NCBI GenBank assembly: GCA_029204225.1
Contig: CM055102.1
Location: forward strand, 35,644,585-35,708,584
DNA: 64,000 nt
Reading direction: 5' to 3'
Source of the DNA: Diphasiastrum complanatum
Taxonomy: Eukaryota; Streptophyta; Lycopodiopsida; Lycopodiales; Lycopodiaceae
Position 1 is the first letter of the stretch; each line of letters opens with the position of its first letter. Below, piece after piece: positions 21,419 to 34,639 of this stretch. A model generated the notes under the pieces. It ran no database searches, was not told where the DNA came from, and was given only the letters and a program-made list of their open reading frames with translations. The translations under genes were made by a program, and so were the position numbers.

Positions 21419-21848
21419 CTCCCTCTTCAACTTAACTTGCTAGTTTTACAACACTACTTTGCTCCAACCTAAGAATGATCTCCATCATGATAATAGATCT
21501 CTTCTCAAGTGTTCTAATATGTACAATATGAAGTACAACACAATTGATATAGATAATAGTGTCCATATAGAGTGCTTCACTATTTCTTACATCAATTTTA
21601 CATAGAATGGTGAACAAGATACATGTAAAAGAGCATAGAATCATAATGAAAGGATTCCTCCATGTATCCACCTTTGAGTTCTCTGTAAAACAACAGCAAA
21701 CAAGTTGTAAGTTAAAGTAACCAACAAGTGTTTTGATGCCTCCTCCACATTCCACTATGCCCATAGTGAATGCACCATGTATCTCCATGAATGAACCTCC
21801 ACCACCACCTTGCCTTTGTAGATCATTGTTGAGGTTGCTCGTTCCCAT
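21419..21848 (-). other. Tail of element H with a small hydrophobic ORF
   Basis: Between the polypurine tract (21419-21428) and a gypsy fragment lies a minus-strand frame of 138 codons (21848-21432). It includes a hydrophobic, possibly membrane-spanning stretch (MILCSFTCILFTILCKID). It is placed where some plant copia elements carry an extra frame after RNase H, but I see no RNase H upstream and no homologous motif, so it may be chance. Confidence 0.3.
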
Positions 21849-21849
21849 T

Positions 21850-22670
21850 CTTTTTCAAGTTTTCAAATATTTTAGGGCTTGGATTATCGCATTGCTGATT
21901 TTTTTGGTCAAGCAGATTTCTACATCATTCCTCTGGAGCGCTATGACATTATTTTTGGTGCAGACTGGTTCTCTTCACTTGGGACTATTGCTGTGGATCT
22001 CTCTCAGCAGACACTTTCCTTTACTCATGTTGGTCAGCATCATTCACTTGTTGGTATTGATTCCCAAGGTCACTATCAACTGGTTACCAGAAAGCAGTTT
22101 ATGCGGAGCCTACCAAAGGCTCATGATGCAGCTCTTCTTTCTATTCAGAGTACATCAGTTGCTGCTTCACTTTTACCATCCATGGGTCCTCTTCCTCAGG
22201 TTGATGATACTCTGGATTTATAGGTTGTTGTTGCGTTCCTTGCGCCTATATGCCTTGATTCATAGACCTCGTATTCAGTGGTTATTCCTGGTTTCATTGA
22301 TATTGAGAACGTATGCCTTAGTGGTATTTCTACTATTGCTTTTGCACATACCTCAGATAGCCCTCCTGGTTCGATGGTGGGTGTAGTATCTTCTCCATTG
22401 GTCTCTATATCTTCATCTCTTGAGTCCGTTATGGCCGATGTTCCTGCTGATTTCTATGGGGTTCTTCACGGGTCCACGTTTGATTATTCCCTCGCTATCG
22501 GTGATCAGGATGTATCTTCTTTAACTTTACTCCATGGATCTCTGCTTGAGGTTTGTGATCTGTCTCATGATATTTCTACGGTTCCTAGCATGATTCATGC
22601 ACCTTTGGCCCTTACCATTACACATTTTTCGTCCGAGGATATTTGCAGATGGTCAATATTACTTATCTAG
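21850..22670 (+). pseudogene. Gypsy protease-region fragment
   Basis: The phrase YDIIFGADWFSSLGTIAVDLSQQTLSF matches the conserved segment just downstream of the Ty3/gypsy aspartic protease active site (usually ...DVILGMDWL...). The frame continues to 22670 with a stop at 22221 and further breaks. The second half (DVPADFYGVLHGSTFDYSL) is not recognised. The DTGA active site and the reverse transcriptase are both missing. Confidence 0.6.
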
Positions 22671-22859
22671 GATATTTATATGTTGGGATCTTTCTAGATG
22701 AGTACACAAACATCCTTCAGTCTCCTGGTATTTCTACATATAGGTTTGTTGCAATCCATGCCGATGGTGTACAGTTTTGGGCTTTTTATGCATTTGAGGT
22801 TTTCATGCGACTGATTTCTTTTTATCTCTTGATATTTGGCATTCCTGGTTATTACGTAT

Positions 22860-23490
22860 CGCTTGGATTTCAAGTGCACCTATTGCTCAGACTACTGCTT
22901 CAAGATGAGCCAATTTTGCATGAATCCAGGCTCGACACATTGGAAGATTGCAAAACAAATTTTGCAATATCTTCAATTAATGAGAGATTATGGCTTGTAT
23001 TATTGTCATGATGCAGGGTTCAAGATGCTTTCCTACAGTGATGCTAGCAGGGCATTCCTCAAGGACGATTGTAAAAGCATCTTAGGAAGATGCACCATCA
23101 TGTCAGGAGCGGCAATTCTCTCGTTCAACAAGAAGCAGACCATTGTGGCTCAGTCATCCCACGAAGCAGAGTACGTTGCATCAGCAAATATGGCAATGAA
23201 ATAATTTGGCTCAAACAGCTTTTGGACAAATTGGGCAAAACAAGGAATGAGCCTCTGGTTTTGCAGATGGATAACACATTTGCAATACATCTAACGAAAG
23301 ATCCTGTGTTCCACACAAGGACGAAACACATCACGATCAAGTACCACTTGATTAGGGATCTGATTGAGAAGAAGATGCTACAGACCACCTTCATTGGAAC
23401 GAAAAACATGGTTGGTGACATTTTCACAAAAGCCCTAGACAAAGGTCTTTTTGAGAGACAGAGGAGCAGTCTTCGAGTCGTCAAGCTATC
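22860..23490 (+). pseudogene. Copia reverse-transcriptase end and RNase H
   Basis: From about 22900 the sequence encodes the end of copia RT (NPGSTHWKIAKQILQYLQ) and RNase H (LSYSDASRAFLKDDCKS, AQSSHEAEYVASANMAMK). After a frameshift at 23204 it reads EIIWLKQLLDKLG, LQMDNTFAIHLTKDPVFH and RTKHITIKYHLIRD. It ends just before an LTR of the G type at 23508, so it is the 3' end of a G-like element. It joins the gypsy fragment upstream without any recognisable LTR between them. Confidence 0.8.
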
Positions 23491-23507
23491 ATGCTTTGAG
23501 AGGGAGC

Positions 23508-23905
23508 TGAAGAAACAAAACGTTTTTATTACTAAAGCTTTGCTAGCTTTCAACCCTCACTTTGACGAAAATGTCCATGAACGCGAAAGTCAAAGACACG
23601 AAGCGAAAGTGTTTATGAAGACCCTGACGAAAAAGACACGAATACGAAAAATTTGTGAAATAAAATTTTTTCGATATAGCAAGAGAAAGTCAGACAACAC
23701 AAAAGTCAAACGACTCGAAGCGATACGAAAATTGTCACGACGTTTTTTTCAACCTTCACGTTCCAAAATGTATCAACAAGATCATGCAAGTACCAAGAAG
23801 TACAGATATCTGATCTGATATCATGACATCAACAGATGCACTCTAGGTCATGGCTAATCTTCCACTCTTGTGATTCGTGATTAGTTGTAGATGTTTAATC
23901 ACTTT
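23508..23905 (+). repeat. 3' LTR, G family (truncated)
   Basis: It begins TGAAGAAACAAAA and matches the G LTR (35351 onward and 37030-37250). Similarity ends at about 23905, roughly 400 bp into an LTR of about 950 bp. 23906-24334 holds nothing I recognise. Confidence 0.75.
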
Positions 23906-24334
23906 TCAACAGTTTAAACTGGAAGTTTTGGAGAGCTTGCATAAGACATTTCAAAGCACTAAATAGTAGACCATAAGAGAAGGGGCATATAAAAATCATA
24001 TGTGGCTTCGATAACATTTCGCGAAGGCATGATTTAGGGCTGATATTTGTAACCACGAAGAGAATATCAAACCGGTTCCCAAGAAAGATAACAAGGATGT
24101 GCCCAACTATGTTGATAAAAAAGAAAAAAGAAAGTATTGGACTCCTTGAAATCAATCTGATTGGAGCTAGATGCAATGTCATCATCTTCAAACATGACGA
24201 AAAATCCAAAGATGACAAGTCGGGCTAAGATCAACATGCTGAAGGAGGAATCCTGCGAACGCTAGTTCACGAGATGCCAGAAACCTTCAAAAATATACCT
24301 TGGATGACGTGATAATTATGATGCCACAAGCACA

Positions 24335-24560
24335 AAGAGAATTCAAAAATTTTCTTTCTCTTCACATTTTGCAAAAAAGTTAAAGGTGCCCTGAAATGGT
24401 TGAACTACTTTAGGGCACCTTTGACTTTTTGCAAAAAACCTGAAGAGAGAGAAAATGCAAAGTTCGTCTATTTTGAACGAAGGGCAGTCCCAACACTTCT
24501 CAAAATTTGTGAAGTGAGAGAAAACCATTTCACGTAAAATGCGAAGTGAGAGAATTTTCA
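24335..24560. repeat. Nested fold-back sequence
   Basis: Two inverted pairs are nested. The inner arms at 24372-24392 and 24411-24431 (AAAGGTGCCCT...AGGGCACCTTT) lie around a 19-bp loop. Imperfect outer arms lie near 24340-24372 and 24528-24560 (TTCACATTTTGC against GCGAAGTGAGAG). It resembles a short fold-back or MITE-like unit. I see no clear target duplication. Confidence 0.45.
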
Positions 24561-24689
24561 ACGTCCTCGTCAACGTCAACATTCCCAAATCGTTGACCAT
24601 ATATACCATGTATAGTTATCACAAAAGCCATATACTTCCAAGTACAATGGCTTACCTGATTAGGTGACAAACATTTAAGGTAGTTAATA

Positions 24690-24885
24690 CATGGATGCAA
24701 TCTATAAATAGATCATCTCGGCACAGATTACTTGAAGCTCCATCCATGAGACGTATTATTTGAGCCTCCCAGTTACGCCGCCATTTTTTTGTTGTAATTG
24801 TTATTTTATTGTGCTTCAATGTATTATAGCAGCAGCATGCTTTTCTATATGTGTATAGCATAGATGAATGCATTGATGCGAATGA
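24690..24885 (+). repeat. LTR of D family, first half (split)
   Basis: This is inverted relative to 20580-20767 and matches it well. It has a TATA box (CTATAAAT at 24702-24709). The remainder of the same LTR resumes at about 26086, so the LTR is interrupted by 24890-26085. Confidence 0.75.
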
Positions 24886-24889
24886 TAAA

Positions 24890-26085
24890 AAAAAGGGACT
24901 CAAAAAATGCAAATTCTAGCCATAACTCTAGTGACAAACTAATAAAATTAAATCACGAACGATTCGCGAAACTTTTCACGACAATTGAATTATTTCTGTT
25001 CGAGTTGAATCAATCAGGCTCTATACTGCAACGAAACGAAACGAGACAAAATCTGAAAAAAAACGAAATGAAGCAAAGCGAAGCAAAACTTAAACGAGCA
25101 TTGACATTGATTCATGCTGGAAGCACAGATCGCGAAACGAAATGATACGAAGCAAAAGAATTCGCGACAAGATCAATCAGGCTCTGCAACGAGATGAGAC
25201 GAAATAGGATGAAATGAAACGAAACTTAGGTGAGCTCTGAAATGATTTATCCTTATGGCTAAGTGATCACGAAGCGAAGTGAGGTGATACACGAAGCGAA
25301 GGAATTTGCGAACAAGATCAGTTTGTCAGGAATTCAGATATGATTGCCGGTCACTGCCGGCTATATCACTCCTACAATCCTTCAGAGAGTAGTCAGACAC
25401 TGCTGATCTACGTTAACAAATTAATGTAGCATTCAACAAAGATCAAACCAATGTGCGAAATTGAATGAACAAGAGAATAAGACACACGAATAGTAGAAGA
25501 TGAATTTACATTCAAGATCATACAATCATACAGATTAATAAAGTGCACAACAACTACAATATCATCTATTGATTATTCTGATTCTTCAAGCACTGCATAA
25601 TAGATCCATGTAGTGCATTGGCGTGAGAGAAATATAGTTCTCTCACGAATTCGAGTCTCGCTCTCTTGTGGATCTACACATCCTATGTAGAATTGTCTCG
25701 CACACAGGCGGACTTGTATTCTATATATTCTGTCTTCTGACCTCTTGTCTTGCTTACTAGCATTAGACATACATTATGCATCAAAACATAAAGTATATAG
25801 TTCGCGAACAATTTCGTGTCACGTCTTGTAACTTACAGATTAGAAAGATTAAACATCTACAACTAATTCACAAATTACAAGAGTGTTAGATTAGTCACGA
25901 TCTAGAACACTTCTGATGATGTCATAATATCAGATCAGATATCTGTACCCCATGGTACTTGGTTGATCTTCTTGGTTGTTTGTGGGGCACAACTGATTTC
26001 TCGTCGTGTCGTGTCGTGTTGCCTTTTGTCAAAGGTTCAGAATTGAAAGCTAGCAAAGCTTTGGCATTAGAAACAAAATGAACAC
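24890..26085 (-). repeat. G-family LTR inserted in a D-family LTR (solo)
   Basis: In reverse complement the right two-thirds match the 5' LTR of element G block by block, for example the segments around AGATATCTGATCTGATAT and AACATCTACAACTAATTCACAAAT. No PBS or internal sequence adjoins it, so it looks like a solo LTR. Its distal part (24985-25330) consists of degenerate GAAACGAAACGA-type words not found in the other G LTRs, making this copy longer (about 1.2 kb). Confidence 0.7.
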
Positions 26086-26451
26086 GAACGTCTACGACTC
26101 CTTCGCTTCTGATCAAACGATGGCTATCTTTGATGCATGAGGAACTCGCAATATCATACTGCTCTTTCCATCTATTTCAAAACCAAACTTCACATTGAAT
26201 CCATTTTTCAGTAATACTACACACAAACCATTTCTGATCTCTTCGATGGATTGTACTCTTGTTTTTGTGAGTATGAATTAATTTTTAAGATCTCGTTGGG
26301 CAATTAGAACACTTAAAGCTGTGATTATATTTAGCATAAGCTTTCTATTAGACTGTTTTTGCATCCAGCAGCCAATTGTAATGGGAAAGCTATTCCACAA
26401 TATTCTTGCTCTCTTCTCCATCTGCGTTCTTCTATCTCCCATGCCCCATCA
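26086..26451 (+). repeat. LTR of D family, second half
   Basis: It matches 20180-20545 in reverse complement and ends in ATGCCCCATCA at 26451. It is followed not by a PBS but by gypsy coding sequence in the other orientation, so this LTR is either solo or a 3' LTR. Confidence 0.75.
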
Positions 26452-26454
26452 AGA

Positions 26455-27330
26455 TCAATGCTTCCTTGAGCTTTTGAAAAGCCTGTGGGGCTTTCTCAGT
26501 CCAATGTAGATCTATGGTGAGTTTGTAAATTGGCATGGCTAACTCTACAAAGTATAAACTGAGGATCCGATAATAGTTAGCATGTCCCATGAATATATAC
26601 ACTTCATGAATCGTCCCTGTGGTGGTAGATCTATGATGACTCGTATCTTGGAGAAATCCATTTTGATTCTGTGTCTTGATACAATGTGGCCTAGAATTAG
26701 GTCATGCATCACCCAAAATTGACACTTTTCTGGATTCAAAGAAATCTGGTAATTGCAGCATTAGATTAGCACTTTCTCCAGTTGTGGTTGTTTTTAGGTC
26801 CATGCACTCACAGATCGTCCAGGAAAATTTCTAGAAACTTCTGTAAGTAACTTTGAATGCCATTTGCATAACTCTTTGGAAAGTGTTTGGGGGCATTACA
26901 AAGTCCGAATGGCATCACCTTATAGGCATAAGTTTTCCATTCAATGGAAAATACAGTCTTATGCTGATCATTAGGTGTGATCTTGACCTAATTGTATCCG
27001 TTGAAACCGTCCATAAAATTGTAGGCTTCTACTCCAGCTACGCAATCTAAAACACTTTCTGTGAAAGATAGGAAAAATTTCCTCCTTTTTCGTCATAGTA
27101 TTTAAGATGCATTTAAGGACTTCAAATTTACACACATACGCATCTTGTCGTTCTCCTTGGGTACTATAACTATGGGTGATACCCAATCTATGTGCTCAAT
27201 CTCATAAATGAAATTGACATCAAGCAGCTTCTACAACTCTTGTTTGATCAGCTCTATGTAGTTCGAGTTGCAACGATAATAACGAATTGCACTCCCACTG
27301 TACTCATTGGTATATCCTCAACTACACTTT
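26455..27330 (-). pseudogene. Gypsy reverse transcriptase remnant
   Basis: Minus-strand pieces in several frames retain Ty3/gypsy RT landmarks: WVSPIVIVPKE-like and MRMCVN-like text near 27130-27190, VMPFGLCNAP near 26900-26930, and near 26545-26739 the segment NPEKCQFWVMHDLILGHIVS. The last part near 26460-26510 resembles the WT...AFQKLKEAL linker before RNase H. Many stops and shifts are present. The FLDDL catalytic box near 26810 is degenerate. The D-family LTR at 26451 interrupts it. Confidence 0.7.
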
Positions 27331-27380
27331 TAGATCATACATAGTATTGATCGACTAGTTTGATAGCAAACTTCATCAGT

Positions 27381-27970
27381 CTAAGCGTTTGTAGATCCCA
27401 TTTCTGATAGGAGGACATTGCTTGTCTCCTCGTACTCAGAACAATACAAGGGTTCTCTTGCTGTTGTTTCAGGTTCCGTATTCAACCATTCTACCATAAT
27501 GCTCTTGGCTTGTGGTGTGATCTGTAAGAAATCTTCAATGGATACGTTCATTCTACTAGTTAACATGCTTGTGAGCAATTTTGTTCTTGGAACCTCATGT
27601 TTTGCCATACGAAAGGGAGCTTCTTGATGGTGTAATTGATCATTCAAATCCAATCTTTGTGAAAAACCAACTAGTGGTATTGGAATTTTCTTGAGCTTAA
27701 GGCGTTGCAGGTTTAGCCTTAGCTTGTGCAGCTTCCTCTGCTTGCACTTCTTGTATCCAATGACAGATCCTCTAATATTGCGGTCCTTGTTCCTTGGCAT
27801 TTGGATATGGTCCTGCTATAGAAATTTGGTCTTCGGCCATTGATACCAATGGTGATGGTGCCACTTCCTTTCACTTCTTCGCTCACGTAATTCCTAACAC
27901 AAGAACATGGAGTGTATTGTAGTTTTGTGGCTGTTGTGAAGGATTTCAGATCATTTATGATCCAATCCAT
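27381..27970 (-). pseudogene. Region upstream of the gypsy RT, probably gag/protease linker
   Basis: A 139-codon frame (27800-27381) and an overlapping frame to 27970 lie directly upstream of the RT remnant on the same strand. The text is Lys/Arg-rich (QRLKLKKIPIPLVGFSQRL) and lacks a convincing DTGA protease motif. Assignment to the same gypsy element rests on position only. 27971-28040 shows nothing. Confidence 0.35.
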
Positions 27971-28039
27971 GTCCCTAATTTTCGGTTACAAAAGAAAAAA
28001 ATCCTACCAATGTTACCAATGTAGAAAAATCAGCATCTA

Positions 28040-28199
28040 CATGCGAGTGCACGACAATTTTGAGTTTCACGACAATTTCCAAGGTCGAGGGTCGAGGGTC
28101 GAGTTTGCGACAATTTTTCGACAATTTTGAAGCAACAGTTTCGAGTGTTACGACAGTTTCGCGACAATTTTGAGTGTCGAGTGCACAACAGTTTCATGA
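28040..28199. repeat. Degenerate short-word repeats (CGACAATTT / TTTCGAGTG)
   Basis: Words such as CGACAATTT, GGTCGAGGGTCGAG and TTTCGAGTG recur irregularly over about 180 bp. They abut the truncated end of the Helitron helicase fragment. Confidence 0.7.
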
Positions 28200-28847
28200 C
28201 AATGTCGAATTTCGAGTGATGGGGAATTGCACTCGTTGAAATTCAAAAGGCAAACCTGAATTAGTGGGAACCAAAGGAATGCGTGGAATGAAAACTCTTG
28301 TGCTTATTTCTGCACCACTAACAATTTTAGCCTCAATAACTTTTGCACCCATTCTACATATGATGAGCCTCGTTCCATTACAAAGCCCCTGGCAAAATGA
28401 TATGGATCGCAATAGCATGACTATTATCCCGATTTTCAATACCAACTTGTGTGGGGGATATCCACCAATTTGCAATGTGTTTAGAAACTCAACAAGATAA
28501 ATATCAACATTATTACCATCACCCACTCGATCAGTGCTATAATAAGTGCGTGATGTGCTAGGAAACATGTCAATCACATGCATGTTAACCTCGTCGACAT
28601 GGTCATTTAATGATGTCAATATTGCTCTACTCCTCCAAAACGTAGTGTTTTTGTAGTTACCACATATATTTGAGAAAGTGCATGCAATCAAATCATCCAT
28701 ACTTTTTAATGGTACACACATTGTTTTCGGAAGAGATATTGCCCCAATCCCATGATGCAAGTATGTTGGAACTCTACCATCTCCAATTCGTAACATGTAG
28801 TCACCAAAATCGCCTTGCTCATCTCCTGGGCCATTGGAGAAAGACAA
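28200..28847 (-). pseudogene. Helitron helicase (Pif1-like), C-terminal fragment
   Basis: A 217-codon minus-strand frame matches the C-terminal part of the plant Helitron Rep-helicase, a Pif1-family superfamily 1 helicase that unwinds DNA during rolling-circle transposition. Landmarks in order are LRIGDGRVP, RAILTSLNDHVDEVN, EFLNTLQIGGYPPHKLVLK, MLLRSISFCQGLCNGTRLI and VFIPRIPLVPTNSGLPFEFQRVQFPI. The following motif with the INKSQGQT box is missing: the text turns into a repeat after 28215. The Rep nuclease domain and helicase motifs I-III are absent. No Helitron end (CTRR with hairpin) was identified. Confidence 0.88.
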
Positions 28848-28911
28848 AATCGATCTGGGTGATGGCCGATAATTTGTATGGCGGTCGATGGTCTAGGAGG
28901 AAAGACGATAG

Positions 28912-29370
28912 TCATTGACGGATGGCCGAAGGGGAGGGTCGTTGATGGTCGTTGACGGGTGGCCGAAGGGGAGGGTTGATTTCAAAACATTTGAGTCTCA
29001 AAAAATGCAAGTCCCCAAAAAAATTTGAGACTCCAGAAAAACTCGAGACTCCAAAATTCGAGTCTCCAAAAAAATTCCAGTCTCCAAAAATTTGAGTCGG
29101 TCCAAAATTATTCGAGTCTCCAAAAATTCGAGTCTCCAAAATTTGAGCCGGTTCAAATAAATTCAAGTCGGTCCAAATAAATTTGAGTCGGTCCAAATAA
29201 ATTCGAGTCTCAAGAAATTTGGGTCTTTGAAAAAATTCGAGTCTTTTGAAAAATTCGAGTCGATCCCGTATCGGAAAATTTTGATTTTGGGTATCGACAA
29301 ATTGCGGATTTTTTTGAGTCGATCAGATATCGAAAAATTCTGATTATGATCCTGATTCGGTATCAAAAAA
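28912..29370. repeat. Direct duplication and GAGTC/TTCGAGTC word repeats
   Basis: Near 28914-28978 a 33-bp unit containing GGCCGAAGGGGAGGGT occurs twice. From 28985 to 29370 many irregular copies of GAGTCTCCAAAAA and GAGTCGGTCCAAA follow. The apparent minus-strand frames rich in Asn, Phe and Trp are products of the repeat. Confidence 0.75.
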
Positions 29371-29723
29371 TTTTGATTCTTTTTTGTATGTGCATGTGTT
29401 GTGTGTGTTTGTATGTGTGTATTGTGTATTGCAGATATTGTGTGTATCTAAACTTTGCATAATTTCAGTTCTATTTTTTAAATAAGTGAAGTGGTTGAGA
29501 TAGGCCAACTTTTCCAGCTGGATTGCAATTTGTGATATCCTTTACATTCATATACTTGACTAATATGCCTAACTCCTGCTATGTATGGTTTAAAGACCAT
29601 GGCTAAAAATGGCCAAACAATTAGACATGACTGTGACTCTGAGAAGATTACTCTTGAGAACAGTGAGAGAGATATTAAGGTAGATTTTAATACTCTAAGA
29701 ACATGGAAAGACTGGTAGGGCAA

Positions 29724-31711
<1,988 letters not shown>

Positions 31712-31905
31712 CCAGTTATTAAACGCTTGAGAGAAGCTACAGCAGAAGGGTTATTGTTCCTTGAGAAAGCTCCCTCGTGGTTAATAATTAATGAGAACAT
31801 AGAAGCTAATTAATGAGAATAGGAGCATATGCCAGTTATTGAACGCTTGAGAGAAGCTACAACAGAAGGCTTACTGATCCTTAAAGAAACTCCCTCGTGG
31901 TTGAT
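31712..31905. repeat. Two direct repeats, period 120 bp
   Basis: A unit of about 72 bp (starting CCAGTTATT and containing CGCTTGAGAGAAGCTAC and CTCCCTCGTGGTT) occurs at 31712 and again at 31832. Copies are about 90% similar. Confidence 0.85.
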
Positions 31906-32249
31906 AGAGATGATGGATTCTTCCAAAGCGGCCACTTGAGGATGCATGGAAGTAGGAGGTTGGCTTCTACAGAGATGGAAAACCGATCGCCGGCCATAGC
32001 TAACTATCAGAATACAATAAAAAAGAAGAGAGCAAGAAGACGAAGGAGGCCCGATCAAGAGAGAGAGACCCGCATCCCTGCTCGCAATCGAGAGAAAGAG
32101 ACCTGATCTAGAGAAAGAGAGAGTGCGCGCTTTGGGGGGAAAACAATTTGAAATGTGTGTGTCAAAAAAAAGAAGGAAAAAGGCTTGCATGTGTTATTTT
32201 TTTCACTATTTTTTTTCTAACGACGTTTTTTAGCTTTTGACTTTCCAAA

Positions 32250-32322
32250 GGCGTGACATTTTTCAAGAGCAGTGTGTGACATTTTCGGCGGCACAGCGTG
32301 ACATCTTTGACGGCAAAAACAC
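32250..32322. repeat. Short tandem repeat around GCGTGACAT
   Basis: Three imperfect units of about 23 bp, each containing GTGACAT, lie at 32252, 32274 and 32298. 32323-33563 contains no recognised gene, only AT-rich sequence with repeated ATCTTCAATTTC(T/G)ATGG text at 32431 and 32995. Confidence 0.5.
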
Positions 32323-33563
32323 ACAATCTCTCTCTCTAAAGTAGTTTTATACTATATAGATATTTACATTTTTCTATGGATGTTCTTAGATATTTGCTTT
32401 CCTATTATTATTTCAAGTTATTATTCATTCATCTTCAATTTCTATGGTGTTCCTACATGTTTGTTTTTCATAACCTTGGTCTGCCTTGCTTTTACCATGG
32501 TTTTTTTTGGATAAGTTCAGAAGATGGTCTGATTGAATCTTTGCCACAACCAATCCAAACATGTGGCATAAGTTCACTCATAATTGTTGCGGCAATGCTT
32601 CGATCATATCATCTTATGAACATATCCAAATATGCCAAGAAAGGACAAAACGGACCAAGGCATTGAAGACCAAAAATACAGCCAATATCAGTTCAACGTC
32701 CGAGACTTCAACAAGGGCAAGCGTCGATTCGATATCTGATTGTAGTGTCACTGGAGTTCAAGTGCCCGAAGATCTCCCCAATGGAGATAATGCATTTCTG
32801 GCAGGAGACAACTAAGCTTGTTATCGAAAACTCATATTATCCAGCTGCAATTACATTGTGTCCTCCACGATGGAAATGGAGATCATAGAAAAGAAAGAGC
32901 CTCATAGAAAAAGTGGTTTATATATTCTCAAAAATGATGTATACAAAAAATTGTATTACATAATACAAAATTACATTGTTCATAATCTATGGATCTTCAA
33001 TTTCGATGGATGTTCCAATGTCTTTGCATTTTATATGCTCTTCCTGGCTTATTCCTACCTGCACAAGAAAAATCGTTTTAGTGAGTTTATTTTTTAAAAT
33101 TGATTCACTAAGAAATAGAAAAAAATGAATTTTTTTATATGGCATAACATACCTTTACAGCATTCAATCAAAATTGATAGTATTGAGGAAGATCGAATTG
33201 CAGAGGGTTTATTCCAAAATCTTGATCAAGTGGCCTCCAAATATCATTGTATTTTATCCATCTTTTATAATACAGCAACAAAGTGAGCATTTGTTTTTCG
33301 ATGTGATATCTATATGTCATTGATGAGTTACATACTCTACACTCAACTTGATGATTTTATTTCATATCCCAAGCATCATTCAACAACTCGGCGATTATTT
33401 CATCACTCAAGCCCTTACAAATAAACATTGTTTTCGTTCGTCGAACATTGCATTTGGAAACAAAATCAACAAAAATAGTAAAAGGTAGATACCAATTTAT
33501 TCTATTATTTTTTGAACCAGTACTACATTTTAATATACTTTGAATATCAATATATAGTCTAGA

Positions 33564-34218
33564 TCAAAAACTTTCTAAACTTGCTGCATCAGGAAAGATC
33601 CATTCCTCACTCGAAAAATTTGGTAGAGGATATGGCTCTAATCTACCAACTAAACCATTTTTATCAAGAAAATAGGTGTGATCATAAAAGAAAACTCCCA
33701 ACTCTAAAGGTGATTTTGGAGAACGACCTTTATATTGTAAAATACCGATATCCGAATGTATGACATCTATTATTCCTGCAATTGATTGAACCATTTGCCA
33801 TTCAACGAAATTTAATGGATACAAATATGCAAAACCAACAAAAATATCACAAGAAAAATTTAATTTAAAGAAAAGGCTAACACTAAAGAAATTAAATCTG
33901 AAAATTTACAATTGCAATTTCTTCTATCATTTGGATTCAAATCATGAATGTTGAGCTCTTTGTGAAGATAAGCATGCTGAACTAAAACTTTTGTGATAGA
34001 TTGACCACTTTGAAATCCATTATCCTACCTTTCCAAGAGCTTCTGTATATGTTATCCGATCTTTTTCTTTTTCGGAATGAGCCTTTTGCAAAGGGATGCA
34101 TCATGATCCATTGATATTTTTGATATATTCTTGGTATCCATTGATCTTCTGCATTTTTTTCATTGCAAATATTGATTGCATCAATGGTTCCTCTTGGTCT
34201 CCGATTATGTGTAACCAT
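33564..34218 (-). pseudogene. Unrecognised broken coding region
   Basis: Two minus-strand frames (34218-33982, 78 codons; 33824-33564, 86 codons) are linked by a third-frame stretch near 33890-33960 that reads like protein (HAYLHKELNIHDLNPNDRRNCNC). Together they suggest one decayed gene of over 200 residues, possibly with an intron. I do not recognise the family. The C-terminal piece reads GRLEPYPLPNFSSEEWIFPD. Confidence 0.3.
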
Positions 34219-34639
34219 TAGTCCAAAATATGTGTACGTAAGCTAAGAACAGAGAGAATGAAGAGAGTGAGAGGTAAACCTAAGAATGACAATTCAAAAT
34301 AAGAGATAGAATGAAGAGAATGAGAGGTATACCTAAGAATGACAAGAAGTTCCTAAACTACAAGGATTAGATAACTACAGTTTATGACTATTGATGTCAA
34401 ATCAATCTCGAGTGTACAAAGATGGGCAGCATAAGAGTATTCGGGCAGTAACTGTGGTCCGATCACAATCATTTGTTCAACCCGGCAGGATATTTGAAAA
34501 TCATGAAAATTTGGCCAGGAGAGTTAAAAAATTTTTTCGTCTGTCAACCACTGTTACAGTTCGTCACAGATGGACACCATTCATTGGGACACATAAGCGT
34601 CAAAAGGGTGCGAAGTTAAAAATAACATCTTGACAAAGA

